A DNA stretch of 64,000 nt from Bacteroidota bacterium (GTDB lineage: Bacteria > Bacteroidota > Bacteroidia > Cytophagales > Cyclobacteriaceae). The position numbers were made by a program, and so were the translations under genes. The notes under the pieces were generated by a model. That model saw only the letters and a list, made by a program, of their open reading frames with translations, searched no databases and had not been told where the DNA came from. This document shows, piece by piece, positions 35,228-44,610 of the stretch. Positions within the stretch are counted from its first letter, which is position 1, and each line of letters opens with the position of its first letter. The DNA lies in NCBI GenBank assembly GCA_016866235.1, contig VGMW01000001.1, forward strand, positions 903,535 through 967,534, in the 5' to 3' direction.

Positions 35228-37162
35228 CTACAATATGTTTTGTTTGAATGTTTTTACGTTTCCTTTCTGATCGGTTACCCTTAACAGAAACTCCCCCTTC
35301 ATGGGCGATTTTTTATCCAATCGCTCTGCGAATACCACGCCGGTTTTATAATCATAGTTTAAGGCCAGCCATTGTCCATCGACGGAAGCCTCATAACTCG
35401 CTATTCCCGAAAGTTCATCCGCAATTCTGAAACGTGCGTGATTGGCATTAAGCGCAATGCGGTACACGCGTGGTGGTATGCTGTCCTGCAAAACCCTGAA
35501 GTTCCCGAGCTTAATCGTAGAAAAGGACACCTTACCGTTTTCATATTTTCCGGGCACATAAATAAACCTTCCACCGTCTTGTCGGTAAACACCGGAGCGA
35601 GGTGTATAGGTTGCTTTGGGAGTAAACTCTACATGAACCGGCCGCAACAAGGGCACTGTTTTATCCGCAATGCTGATGAAGTCACGTCGGTTCATGAGAT
35701 CGTGCTTCACATCAAAATACAGCGTATCAAAAAGAGAGGAATCAGGAAAATGTAGTCGGTAGGAGGGACCGAAAAAAGTATAAGACGTATGAGAAGGCAC
35801 CTTCCCTTTAAATGGAAAGCGAACCGTTCCGGAACAGGAGGTGATGGAGTCCGGCAGTGTTTTGTTTAAGTCGATGATGAAAACAGACCAACGGCTGCTG
35901 CCATAATCTGCTTTGACGGATTCATTACCGGAACGTTGGTAGAGGGTAGCCAAACCATCTTTGGAGCATTTGGGCAAGCGTACGATAAGATGATGACCCT
36001 GACGATCGAATCCTGTGGTCAGTTTTAAAGCATCCAGGATGGGTACGTGCTCAGCTTTTTCTTCCGGGGTAAGAGAAAATTCTAATTGTGAGGTATTGCC
36101 GTATGAATCAGACATGCTGAGCTGAATGTTGACCGGATTATTTTTTACGGTGATGATGCCTCTATTTTTCAGGTTGGAATACATCGATAACGGATTGCCA
36201 TCATCGACATACATTTTGTAAAATCTTCTGCCTGTGTTCTCCAGGACGGCATTATCCATGACCGATAAAATTCCCCGGGTAAGATCCATTTCAATTCGGT
36301 GGATGACCTGGGAAAAAACAGGCTGATCGTTGGCTTTCATGTGAAACTCGTTGATGCCGCAGCGGAAACCGCTGTGGTTCATTACATCATGCCCCAACAA
36401 CTCAATACCGATGTTGCCGGTAACTTTTAGGCCTGACGGAAGTCTGAAGGTGCGACCAGATCGAACTGCACGAAATTCAAATCTTCCGAATCGGCCGTTA
36501 ATCCTTGAATGCCGATCCATGGTACGTAAGGCCACCAGATATACCACTGGGGCAATGTTGTCTTTGATTTCGTCAAACCCGTATTGTAGCGGATTGATTG
36601 CATTCATTTTTTCGTCGCGCACATCAAAGTGCAGATGGGGGCCTGTCGAAGAGCCTGTGTTTCCGGACAACGCAACGGTATCTCCGCGCATCACCCTGAA
36701 TTTTCCAGGTGGAAGCTTCAGATCAAGTTGCGAAGATTTTGTGCGGTATTGTTCTGCCAAAACATGGGCTCCGATTTCTCCCAGGAATTTATCCAGGTGT
36801 GCGTAGAGCGTCGTGTGTCCGTTGGGATGGGTAATGTAAAGTACATTCCCGTAGCTGTATGGACTTTTGGTTACGCGTGAAATGTAACCCTCCTGAGCAG
36901 CCAACACAGGTGCGCCGGTCATGTTGTTGGTGCGTATGTCTAGACCGGAATGAAAGTGATTGGTGCGCAATTCACCCATGGTACCGGCAAGGGTATTGGG
37001 TGTTCCTGGTTTCACCGGGAAAAGATATTTAACCGTACTGCGTGCTGCTGAGCCTGAACTTTCAGCGGCCATGTCCTGCGCGAGTAATTGCGTCAGGGTA
37101 GAAAGGAAAAGAAGAAAAATGTATTTACCGAACTTCAAAGTCAAGCATCTTTTCGGTTCCAA
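35228..37162 (-). CDS. Exported M23-family metallopeptidase
   Basis: About 644 residues with a signal (KYIFLLFLSTLTQLLAQ). The LytM/M23 domain is in the first third: HFHSGLDI holds the first zinc ligands and GPHLHFDV the distal histidines. The rest is beta-sandwich-like, with no named domain. Intact M23 enzymes cut peptidoglycan cross-links; a cell-wall hydrolase acting in the periplasm is likely. No ATG precedes the signal: TTG codons at 37162, 37144 and 37138 are possible, with the last giving a compact MKFGKYIFLL start. All overlap the FAH gene (14-38 bp). Confidence 0.85.
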   Translation of the reverse strand: MEPKRCLTLKFGKYIFLLFLSTLTQLLAQDMAAESSGSAARSTVKYLFPVKPGTPNTLAGTMGELRTNHFHSGLDIRTNNMTGAPVLAAQEGYISRVTKSPYSYGNVLYITHPNGHTTLYAHLDKFLGEIGAHVLAEQYRTKSSQLDLKLPPGKFRVMRGDTVALSGNTGSSTGPHLHFDVRDEKMNAINPLQYGFDEIKDNIAPVVYLVALRTMDRHSRINGRFGRFEFRAVRSGRTFRLPSGLKVTGNIGIELLGHDVMNHSGFRCGINEFHMKANDQPVFSQVIHRIEMDLTRGILSVMDNAVLENTGRRFYKMYVDDGNPLSMYSNLKNRGIITVKNNPVNIQLSMSDSYGNTSQLEFSLTPEEKAEHVPILDALKLTTGFDRQGHHLIVRLPKCSKDGLATLYQRSGNESVKADYGSSRWSVFIIDLNKTLPDSITSCSGTVRFPFKGKVPSHTSYTFFGPSYRLHFPDSSLFDTLYFDVKHDLMNRRDFISIADKTVPLLRPVHVEFTPKATYTPRSGVYRQDGGRFIYVPGKYENGKVSFSTIKLGNFRVLQDSIPPRVYRIALNANHARFRIADELSGIASYEASVDGQWLALNYDYKTGVVFAERLDKKSPMKGEFLLRVTDQKGNVKTFKQNIL

Positions 37163-37739
37163 TGTATCCGGTTAGTTTGTCGCCTGGTTTCACGGCGGAA
37201 ACACCCTTGGGTGTACCGGTGAAAATTAAATCCCCGGGCTTTAGGGTAAAGAACCTGGACAGGTATGAAATAATGTAAGCAAACGGAAAGAGCATCAGAC
37301 TGGTATTCCCTTGCTGTCTCAATTGACCATTAACCTCCAGGCTGAAATCAATTGAAGACAGGCTGCTGAATTCACCTGCGGGAATGAATTTGGAAGATAG
37401 GGGGGCGGAGTGATCAAAGCCTTTGGCGATGTCCCATGGAAGACCTTTTTCCTTTGCTTTTTGTTGGAGATCCCTCGCAGTAAAATCAACCCCAAGACCA
37501 ATGCTTTCTATGAAAGTGATGGCTTCCCCCTCAGGTATTTGAGAGCCTTGTTTGCTGATTTTCAATACCAGTTCGATTTCATGGTGAATGTCCTTAGAAA
37601 AAGAAGGATGTACGAAGGGTGCGTTTCCGGTTAGAAGTGCGGTGTCGGGTTTGGTGAAAATGACCGGTTCATCCGGTCTTTCGTTGTTTAATTCCTGGAT
37701 ATGTTCTACATAATTCCGACCGATAGCAAAAATCCTCAT
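37125..37739 (-). CDS. Fumarylacetoacetate hydrolase (FAH)-family enzyme
   Basis: A 204-residue protein of the short FAH group. The metal-binding acidic pattern is HHEIELVLKIS near 50 and GLGVDFTARDLQ near 85, followed by KGFDHSAPLS and GDLIFTGTPKGV. Members include fumarylpyruvate hydrolases and oxaloacetate decarboxylases; which one this is cannot be told. It starts the minus-strand run FAH-M23-bcp-transketolase, and an exact -7 box lies just upstream. Confidence 0.92.
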   Translation of the reverse strand: MRIFAIGRNYVEHIQELNNERPDEPVIFTKPDTALLTGNAPFVHPSFSKDIHHEIELVLKISKQGSQIPEGEAITFIESIGLGVDFTARDLQQKAKEKGLPWDIAKGFDHSAPLSSKFIPAGEFSSLSSIDFSLEVNGQLRQQGNTSLMLFPFAYIISYLSRFFTLKPGDLIFTGTPKGVSAVKPGDKLTGYIGTEKMLDFEVR

Positions 37740-37758
37740 GATTCAATTTTTTAGACGC

Positions 37759-37766
37759 CAAAATTA
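37759..37766 (-). promoter_or_regulatory. Possible -7 box for the FAH-led operon
   Basis: The minus strand reads TAATTTTG, an exact TAnnTTTG match, 20 bp before the FAH start. It is one of two opposed boxes in this short intergenic region. Confidence 0.4.
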
Positions 37767-37781
37767 TGCAGAAACGACCAC

Positions 37782-37789
37782 TATATTTG
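37782..37789 (+). promoter_or_regulatory. Possible -7 box for the M48 protease gene
   Basis: TATATTTG is an exact TAnnTTTG match, 51 bp before the ATG at 37840. It supports that ATG, since the longer frame starting at 37738 would begin upstream of the promoter. Confidence 0.42.
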
Positions 37790-37839
37790 CCATCGTTTGG
37801 TTTAAATCACGCGATTCACTCATTAAAAATTTAAATTCT

Positions 37840-38646
37840 ATGACATTCCGTTTCAAGGTTTATGCGTCTATGGCGCTGCTCCTGATTTTTGCTGCTTGTT
37901 CTACGGTTGCCGTGACTGGTCGCAAGCAACTGTTGTTAATTTCCGGTGATGAGATTAATGCACTTGCGGCTGATCAGTACAAGGAGGTTATTTCAAAAAG
38001 TAAGCTCAGCCCGGATGCGTCTAAAACCGAAATGGTAAAACGCGTAGGAACCAAAATACAAAAAGCAGTAGAGGCCTACATGGCTTCCAAGGGAAATGCA
38101 AAAGCATTGGATGGTTTCAAATGGGAATACAATTTAATTGAGGATGATAAGACGGTGAATGCCTGGTGTATGCCAGGTGGTAAAGTGGCATTTTATACGG
38201 CCATTCTTCCCATCTGCACAGATGAAATGGGCGTTGCAGTTGTGATGGGCCATGAGGTAGCGCATGCCATTGCCAACCATGGTGCGGAAAGAATGAGCGA
38301 AGCATTGGTGGCTCAGGTTGGAATGGAAGCAGTCGGAACAGCCATTGGTAAAGATCCCGCCATGAGCAAGCAGCTCCTCCTTCAGGCGGTAGGTGCAGGC
38401 ACTTCACTTGGTCTGCTAAAATTTTCCAGAAAGCATGAATCTGAAGCCGACCATATGGGTCTGATTTTTATGGCCATGGCCGGGTACGATCCCAGGCAAG
38501 CACCTGAGTTTTGGAAAAGGATGGCAGCGATCAAAGGTGGTGCTGCGCCACCAGAGTTCCTTTCAACCCACCCATCGGATGAGCGTCGGATTGCAGACAT
38601 CAATAAGATTATGCCGGAGGCATTGAAGTATTATCAGCAACCCTAG
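37840..38646 (+). CDS. M48-family lipoprotein metalloprotease
   Basis: About 268 residues from the ATG at 37840, which gives a classic lipoprotein signal ending in LIFAACS. The zinc motif HEVAH starts at residue 138, and the third ligand glutamate is in HESEADHMG. The sequence is close to the LoiP/YcaL type of outer-membrane protease that removes damaged envelope proteins. A longer frame from 37738 adds 34 residues with no family similarity and is rejected. It is tail-to-tail with the exonuclease gene, 12 bp between stops. Confidence 0.92.
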   Translation: MTFRFKVYASMALLLIFAACSTVAVTGRKQLLLISGDEINALAADQYKEVISKSKLSPDASKTEMVKRVGTKIQKAVEAYMASKGNAKALDGFKWEYNLIEDDKTVNAWCMPGGKVAFYTAILPICTDEMGVAVVMGHEVAHAIANHGAERMSEALVAQVGMEAVGTAIGKDPAMSKQLLLQAVGAGTSLGLLKFSRKHESEADHMGLIFMAMAGYDPRQAPEFWKRMAAIKGGAAPPEFLSTHPSDERRIADINKIMPEALKYYQQP

Positions 38647-38658
38647 GAGGTCAGGTAG

Positions 38659-39462
38659 TTACTTTTTTACCTGAGAGAGTTTTAGTTCGGTTAATTTTCG
38701 TTTGGTATCCAGCGAGAAATCGCCATTCATCATCCAGTCGTAGTAGGAGGGTTCATCCCGAAGGACTTGCAGGACCGTTTTGCCTTTGTGTTTTCCAAAG
38801 TTGAAGATCACATCGCCTTTTTCTGAATAAACCATTCTGCCGGCCAGATCGAAAAGCCCGGAGTTGGAAAGCTCACCGAGTATTGCCATATCGTTACTGA
38901 TCTTGCCGACCACCTTACCTGAAGGATCGGTAACTGCCTGGCCGTCGTAGCGCTGGATTTGTCCGGCGAGGACATCACGGGCAGCCTCAGCATCTGCCTC
39001 TGCGGTATGCGCATCCTGAATTTGCTTGCCGCAATAAAACTGCAAGGCAGCCGCCAGGTTTCTTTTTTCCATCATATGAAAAATTCGCTGGGTGTCGATT
39101 ACGCGTCTTTTGATGTATTCAAATTCAACGCTTGCGCGCAGGAACTCTTCAACCAATAGTGGAAGGTCAAATTTCAGGACATTGAATCCGGAGAGATCAC
39201 AACCCTCCATAAACTTTGCATATTCTTTTGCCAATTCCTTAAAGGGTGGTTTGTCTGCAACATCCTCGTCGCGTATGCCGTGCACTGCGGTAGATTCAGG
39301 GGGAATTGGAATGCCAGGATTGACCAAATGCCTTCGCCTTGATTCGCTTCCATCAGGCATGATCTTGATTACAGCAATCTCGACAATTCGGTCGGTTGCG
39401 ACATTGGTGCCGGTGGTCTCAAGGTCGAAGAAACACACTGGAACCCGGAGGTTAAATTTCAT
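38659..39462 (-). CDS. DnaQ-like 3'-5' exonuclease
   Basis: A 267-residue protein. The DEDDh motifs are FFDLETTGT (ExoI, N-terminus), GFNVLKFDLPLL (ExoII) and AHTAEADAEAA (ExoIII with the His-x4-Asp pattern). The C-terminal 60 residues form a separate small region (VIFNFGKHKGKTVLQVL, then YYDWMMNGDF), like the extra domain of Bacteroidota exonuclease homologues. It may be a proofreading epsilon subunit or a stand-alone repair or RNA nuclease. It overlaps the upstream Mur-ligase-like gene by 4 bp (ATGA), implying translational coupling. Confidence 0.9.
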   Translation of the reverse strand: MKFNLRVPVCFFDLETTGTNVATDRIVEIAVIKIMPDGSESRRRHLVNPGIPIPPESTAVHGIRDEDVADKPPFKELAKEYAKFMEGCDLSGFNVLKFDLPLLVEEFLRASVEFEYIKRRVIDTQRIFHMMEKRNLAAALQFYCGKQIQDAHTAEADAEAARDVLAGQIQRYDGQAVTDPSGKVVGKISNDMAILGELSNSGLFDLAGRMVYSEKGDVIFNFGKHKGKTVLQVLRDEPSYYDWMMNGDFSLDTKRKLTELKLSQVKK

Positions 39463-40076
39463 GAGGGCTGGTATTGGGTAATGGCCTGGTAAAACTGCTC
39501 CGAGGTAATCCCGAGTTTCTTTAAAATCTCCTTAGCTCCTGAATAATACTGTAGGTCGAGCTTGTTTTTAAGATGAATTTTGATTCGATCTTTATGGCTG
39601 GTAATCAGATAATTAAATCCATTCTCCTCAATGTGTTGTGGAGATTTAAAAGGTACGTAGGCCACATCCGCGCGCTCCTTATTGCAGAGTACGCCAGCTA
39701 CTGGATCGTGCTCAGAATAGGCCAACATTCCGCCTTTTGGGGTGGCATCAGCAAATTGATCATAGAGTCGGATGTACTCATCCTCAGTTCCGAAGCCGTT
39801 ATCCTTATCGTAGCTTATTCCGGTGATTACCCCGAAATGGTGCTGAAACTTTAGAAATAGGGGTGTTCCGTCTGAGCTTTTTTCCTCGCCTGCATCTATC
39901 AGGGCTATTGCTGCCCCTGAATCCTGTTGGATAATCTCTGCTCCCTTGATGAAATCAAATCTCCGACCCAAATGGCGCAGGACATGTGCAGTAATTCCTG
40001 CAAGCAATGGGCATCCGGTGGTTCCGGCAAAGACAATTCTTTGTTTATCGGTAAGATGCTCTTCGAGCCTGGTCAT
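39459..40076 (-). CDS. Truncated Mur-ligase-like protein with degenerate P-loop
   Basis: About 205 residues from ATG 40076 (TTG at 40100 possible). I see a Mur ligase central-domain pattern: AGTTGCPLLAGITAHVLRHLG sits where ligases have AGxHGKTTTxxMxAHxL; IALIDAGEEKSSDG where the E-x-D-E segment lies; and FGVITGISYDKDN, followed by YDQFADATPKGGMLAYSEHDP, where ITxIxxDHxD and the downstream helix and strand lie. The P-loop Lys-Thr is replaced by Cys-Pro, so ATP binding is probably lost. The N-terminal Rossmann and C-terminal domains are missing. The gene may encode a pseudoenzyme related to Mpl/MurC. The alternative is a coincidental match of the fold. Confidence 0.72.
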   Translation of the reverse strand: MTRLEEHLTDKQRIVFAGTTGCPLLAGITAHVLRHLGRRFDFIKGAEIIQQDSGAAIALIDAGEEKSSDGTPLFLKFQHHFGVITGISYDKDNGFGTEDEYIRLYDQFADATPKGGMLAYSEHDPVAGVLCNKERADVAYVPFKSPQHIEENGFNYLITSHKDRIKIHLKNKLDLQYYSGAKEILKKLGITSEQFYQAITQYQPS

Positions 40077-40125
40077 TCCTTCGGGGTAGGATTTGCTCAA
40101 AAATAGCTTTTATGGCTGAAACCAA

Positions 40126-41826
40126 TCAATACCCTCTTGCGGTGTCATCGCCCCGGTACCTGTCGGCAGCCCCCTCCAACCTTCCATCCGGCAAAACCAG
40201 TATAGCCGCCACCCGCCCAAATTGTTTTCTGGGTTTAATGACATGCCCCATCTTCTGTAGGGATTCAGAGACTTCCGTACTCAAAGCGCTGTCCTCCGGT
40301 GCTATGAGGTCTGGCAACCACTGGCTGTGAACACGCTTGGCATCCACTGCCTCCTGCATGGTCATGTTATGGTCGACCACGTTCATTAAAACCTGAAATA
40401 TAGAGGTGATGATGGTCGATCCTCCTGGTGTACCCAATACCATGAAAAGTTTGCCATCCTTTTCCACAATGGTTGGGGTCATGGCACTCAACATCGTTTT
40501 ACCGGGTTCAATCTTATTGGCCTCCCCGCCAATTAAGCCGAACATGTTAGGAACACCAGGCTTTGAGCTGAAGTCATCCATTTCATCATTTAGAAAAAAT
40601 CCAGAACCTGAAACGACCACCTTGTTACCAAACCATTCGTTGAGGGTGGTTGTGAGTGAAACAGCATTACCATCCCGATCTACAATAGATATGTGCGTGG
40701 TCTCTTCCGATTCCTTTTGCATTGGTTTCCCTGCTGAAACCTCCGAACTCGGCGTGGCCTTGGCCGGGTTGAAGGACTTCATCCTTGATCGGTTGTAGTC
40801 GGGAGAAACCAAATCCTGAACGGGTACCTTATAGAAATCAGGGTCACCAAGATATTCCGCGCGATCTGCATACACCCGTCTTTCTGCTTCAGTGAGCAGA
40901 TGAATGGTTTTGGCTGAATTATGCCCCATCGATTTCACATCAAAATCCTCTACCGACTGAAGCAACTGATGCAATGCCACGCCACCTGAAGAGGGTGGAG
41001 GCATTGAATAAATGGTAAGTCCTCTGTATGTGCCCTTCACGGGTTCAAACCATCTGGAGCGGTAGTTTTTAAGATCCTCCGCGGTAATAATTCCGCCACC
41101 GCGTTTCATTTCAGCAATAATATTTTCAGCTGTTTGACCCTCATAAAATCCTGCCCGTTTCTGGTCCCTGATGCGCTCCAGGGTTTGGGCGAGTTCCATC
41201 CATCGAAGCGTATCGCCTTTCTTCCAATTGTTCAGCAGAAATTCCGGAGCAACAGTGTTGTATTTTTTTAAATCTCCCTGCACACGGTTCAGGTTGGCAG
41301 CGGCGCGTTCAGTAAGAGCAACTCCATTGCGTGCAAGGTTAATGGCAGGTTGAACAAGCTCGGCCCAGGGTAACTTGCCATACCGCTCATGGACAGTGAC
41401 CAGTCCATCTATCGTTCCAGGTACACCCGATGCGAGATGTCCACTGATGCTAAGCCCGGGGATAACCTCACCTTTTTTGTCCAAATACATGTTGGTCGAG
41501 GCGGCACCTGGCGCTTTCTCTCTAAAATCCAATGTGGTAATACTTCCCACTGCGGGACGAAAGACTAAAAATCCTCCACCTCCGATGTTACCTGCTTCAG
41601 GAAAACCAATCATGAGTGCAAGTTCAGTGGCAACGACGGCATCGATGGCATTGCCTCCTTTCTTAAGAATTTCAATACCAACTTCAGCGGCGGTGGGATG
41701 TGCACAAACAACCATGGCCTGTTCGTGGATCATTCCCTGGCTCTGATTTTTATGAGCATCGTCATGCGACGAGCAACCAATCATCAACATAGAATATAAC
41801 CCTAAAACAATTTTTAAACCTTTCAT
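40126..41826 (-). CDS. ggt: Gamma-glutamyltransferase, lipoprotein form
   Basis: A 566-residue enzyme that cleaves or transfers gamma-glutamyl groups of glutathione and related peptides. The N-terminus is a lipoprotein signal with MLMIGCSS. The large-subunit region has [16 protein letters not shown] and [16 protein letters not shown] motifs. The processing site is at the Thr in [10 protein letters not shown] near residue 375, where the precursor cuts itself to expose the nucleophile; [15 protein letters not shown] completes the small subunit. All motifs are intact. It would act on the periplasmic side. The divergent TetR gene is 90 bp away. Confidence 0.94.
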   Translation of the reverse strand: MKGLKIVLGLYSMLMIGCSSHDDAHKNQSQGMIHEQAMVVCAHPTAAEVGIEILKKGGNAIDAVVATELALMIGFPEAGNIGGGGFLVFRPAVGSITTLDFREKAPGAASTNMYLDKKGEVIPGLSISGHLASGVPGTIDGLVTVHERYGKLPWAELVQPAINLARNGVALTERAAANLNRVQGDLKKYNTVAPEFLLNNWKKGDTLRWMELAQTLERIRDQKRAGFYEGQTAENIIAEMKRGGGIITAEDLKNYRSRWFEPVKGTYRGLTIYSMPPPSSGGVALHQLLQSVEDFDVKSMGHNSAKTIHLLTEAERRVYADRAEYLGDPDFYKVPVQDLVSPDYNRSRMKSFNPAKATPSSEVSAGKPMQKESEETTHISIVDRDGNAVSLTTTLNEWFGNKVVVSGSGFFLNDEMDDFSSKPGVPNMFGLIGGEANKIEPGKTMLSAMTPTIVEKDGKLFMVLGTPGGSTIITSIFQVLMNVVDHNMTMQEAVDAKRVHSQWLPDLIAPEDSALSTEVSESLQKMGHVIKPRKQFGRVAAILVLPDGRLEGAADRYRGDDTARGY

Positions 41827-41843
41827 GCTGAATATTTTAAAAT

Positions 41844-41851
41844 CAAAGATA
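41844..41851 (-). promoter_or_regulatory. Possible -7 box for ggt
   Basis: The minus strand reads TATCTTTG (exact TAnnTTTG) 17 bp before the ggt start, in the 90 bp shared with the divergent TetR gene. No -33 element is visible. A TetR operator might lie in this gap, but I see no strong palindrome. Confidence 0.38.
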
Positions 41852-41916
41852 CATGGCTTATCTATGCACTAGTATTTATTGTCCTATTCTCCTAACTGTC
41901 CTTTGTACTTTGTCCT

Positions 41917-42546
41917 ATGGAATTAAGAAAACTCAAGGCGGCCAAGCTTAAGCTTGCAGTTTTAGACCAGTCTCTTCGTAGTATTGGTAAAAAGCCTTTT
42001 CAGGATCTACACATCACTGAAATCTGTAAAAGAGTTGACGTTTCAAAAGTCACTTTTTTCAATTATTTCGACATCAAAGAGGATCTCTTGCTCTACTACC
42101 ATCGCATCTGGTGTTTTCGCCGTTGTGTGGAGTTGAGTGACAAGCCAAAACATGGACTTGCCGGAATCTATTTTCTTGGTGAGAAACTGGCCACCTCAGC
42201 CGAAAACAATCCAGGCTTTCTATACTCCTGGTTGGGTTACTTAAACGACCAGAAAAAATCTCCAAAACCGTTCGCGGTCAAGCCTGAGGAAAAAACGCTT
42301 CTCTATCCCGACAAAAAGAACGCCTCAGAAATTGAGATCAGATCTGTCGAACAAATGGTAGAAGGTTTTGTGCTGGAGTCAATCCTTAAAAAGGAGATTA
42401 CCACCTCCGCTGCAACCAAAGAACTGACAGGCATCGTACTCGCAACGCTCTATGGTTCACTTACTGTAGCGCATGTTGGCCGTCAGAGTTCAGTCACCAC
42501 GCATGTAAAGCGTACGTTGGATTTGCTTTTCAAAGGTTTGCGTTAA
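41917..42546 (+). CDS. TetR-family transcriptional regulator
   Basis: A 209-residue protein with an N-terminal helix-turn-helix (ITEICKRVDVSKVTFFNYFDIKEDLL, with the recognition helix at VSKVTFFNYF), the pattern of TetR/AcrR regulators. The C-terminal ligand domain is unlike any I can name. It may control the divergent ggt gene or itself; glgB follows on the same strand after 99 bp. Confidence 0.88.
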   Translation: MELRKLKAAKLKLAVLDQSLRSIGKKPFQDLHITEICKRVDVSKVTFFNYFDIKEDLLLYYHRIWCFRRCVELSDKPKHGLAGIYFLGEKLATSAENNPGFLYSWLGYLNDQKKSPKPFAVKPEEKTLLYPDKKNASEIEIRSVEQMVEGFVLESILKKEITTSAATKELTGIVLATLYGSLTVAHVGRQSSVTTHVKRTLDLLFKGLR

Positions 42547-42645
42547 AATTTCCTGAAGTAATTGCTGTTATCAGCCTCCCTTGCGGGAGTAGAAGGCGTT
42601 ATTGACCTTTGAAATGACTAAATTTCGCGTTCACGAATTGCCATT

Positions 42646-44586
42646 ATGGCCAAACGCCAGTTTCAGGGATATTCAGCAAAATCAGAATCAGTAAGTCTTT
42701 TATCGGATTTTGACATCCACCTTTTCAAATCAGGAAAGCATTTCAGGCTTTTTGAAAAACTAGGTGCCCACCCGATTTCAAGAGATGGAAAGGAGGGAAC
42801 ATATTTTGCTGTGTGGGCCCCCTCGGCCAAGCAGGTTTCTGTAATCGGAAATTTCAATTACTGGACTGCCGGTCAACACAGGCTCCTGCCTCGTTGGGAT
42901 GAGTCGGGGATTTGGGAGGGATTCTTTGAAAACATTGGGAAAGGGGAAGCCTATAAGTATGCCATCACTTCACCATCCGATGAATACCTGGAGAAGGCTG
43001 ATCCTTTTGCTTTCTATGCTGAAACAGCTCCGAAGACTGCTTCCATCGTTTGGGACCAGGCCTATCAATGGCAAGACGATGCATATCTTCAGCGCAGGCG
43101 GGAACAAACGGGCAAACCTGCACCATTTTCTGTTTATGAGGTTCACCTTGGAAGCTGGCGGAGAAATCACGCTGACCACAACCGATCCCTGAGTTACAGG
43201 GAGCTCATCGAAACGCTCGTACCCTATGTTAAGGATGCAGGATTCACCCATGTAGAATTTTTACCGGTGATGGAGCACCCATTTTTCGGATCCTGGGGCT
43301 ACCAGGTAACAGGATATTTTGCACCCACGAGTCGTTATGGAGAGCCGGCGGACTTCATGGCGTTGGTGGATGCTTTTCATAAGGAAGGTATTGGGGTAAT
43401 TCTGGATTGGGTTCCGTCCCATTTCCCGGGTGATGCACACGGACTATTTCGTTTCGATGGTTCTCATCTGTATGAGCACGCCGATCCCCGACAGGGCTAT
43501 CATCCAGACTGGAGCAGCTATATCTACAATTACGGTCGGAATGAGGTTCGGTCCTTTTTAATCAGCAATGCGATTTTCTGGTTGGACCGATTCCACATCG
43601 ATGGATTAAGGGTGGATGCCGTTGCCTCAATGTTGTACCTCGATTATTCGCGGCAACCGGGTGAATGGATTCCCAATCGCCATGGTGGCAATGAAAACCT
43701 TGAGGCCATCAATTTCCTGAAGGAGATGAACATCGCCGTGTACGGTGCATTTCCAGATGCCATTACCATCGCAGAAGAATCTACAGCCTGGCCAGGGGTA
43801 TCACGACCAACCTTTATGGGAGGTCTGGGCTTTGGGCAAAAGTGGATGATGGGATGGATGCACGATACGTTGGTCTACCTAAAGCGCGATTCCATCCATA
43901 GAAAGTATCACCAAAACGATATAACCTTTAGTGTTATCTACGCTTTCACCGAGAATTTCATGCTTTCGCTTTCCCATGACGAAGTTGTTCATGGAAAAGG
44001 AAGCCTGTTGTCAAGGATGCCAGGCGACGATTGGCAGAAGTTTGCCAATCTGAGGTTGTTGTTTGCCTACATGTATGTCCATCCCGGGACCAAACTTATT
44101 TTCATGGGTGGTGAATTTGGGCAGTATCATGAGTGGAACCATGACCATGCACTGCATTGGGATTTGTTGGGCAGAGATCTGAACAAGGGAGTTTTTAAGC
44201 TACTACAACGACTGAATGGGTTGTACAAACAAGAGCAGGCGCTTTACCTCCATTCATTCACAGCCCAGGGATTCGAGTGGATTGACTATTCGGATCGAGA
44301 AAACAGTGTTATGGCCTTCAGACGGCTCTCCGACGATCCGGCTCAGCAACTGGTGGTTGTCATCAATTTTACTCCGGTTGTACGCTACGATTATCGCATT
44401 GGTGTTCCATTCGGAGGTGAATGGAATGAGATTTTTAATTCCGATGACCTGGCTTACGCTGGCAGCGGTGTTCTGAACGGGAATAAAACTGCCAAAGATG
44501 ACGGCTATCATGGTCAGTCACACTCCTTGGTACTGAACCTGCCACCATTGGCTGTTTCTATTTTTAAACATTCTTCCGGCAGATAA
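42646..44586 (+). CDS. glgB: 1,4-alpha-glucan branching enzyme
   Basis: A 646-residue GH13 enzyme that makes alpha-1,6 branches in glycogen. It has an N-terminal CBM48 (WAPSAKQVSVIGNFNYW, about 55-75) and a catalytic barrel with nucleophile Asp324 (GLRVDAVASM), acid Glu377 (TIAEESTAWPG) and SHDEVVHGKGSL near 445. The all-beta C-domain ends at SIFKHSSGR. It is a typical GlgB without the extra N-terminal domain of E. coli. The GH57 gene follows after 24 bp, implying one unit. Upstream GACCTTTG (42604-42611) is one mismatch from the -7 consensus. Confidence 0.95.
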   Translation: MAKRQFQGYSAKSESVSLLSDFDIHLFKSGKHFRLFEKLGAHPISRDGKEGTYFAVWAPSAKQVSVIGNFNYWTAGQHRLLPRWDESGIWEGFFENIGKGEAYKYAITSPSDEYLEKADPFAFYAETAPKTASIVWDQAYQWQDDAYLQRRREQTGKPAPFSVYEVHLGSWRRNHADHNRSLSYRELIETLVPYVKDAGFTHVEFLPVMEHPFFGSWGYQVTGYFAPTSRYGEPADFMALVDAFHKEGIGVILDWVPSHFPGDAHGLFRFDGSHLYEHADPRQGYHPDWSSYIYNYGRNEVRSFLISNAIFWLDRFHIDGLRVDAVASMLYLDYSRQPGEWIPNRHGGNENLEAINFLKEMNIAVYGAFPDAITIAEESTAWPGVSRPTFMGGLGFGQKWMMGWMHDTLVYLKRDSIHRKYHQNDITFSVIYAFTENFMLSLSHDEVVHGKGSLLSRMPGDDWQKFANLRLLFAYMYVHPGTKLIFMGGEFGQYHEWNHDHALHWDLLGRDLNKGVFKLLQRLNGLYKQEQALYLHSFTAQGFEWIDYSDRENSVMAFRRLSDDPAQQLVVVINFTPVVRYDYRIGVPFGGEWNEIFNSDDLAYAGSGVLNGNKTAKDDGYHGQSHSLVLNLPPLAVSIFKHSSGR

Positions 44587-44610
44587 GTTTTCGATTAATT
44601 TGGGATTGTA

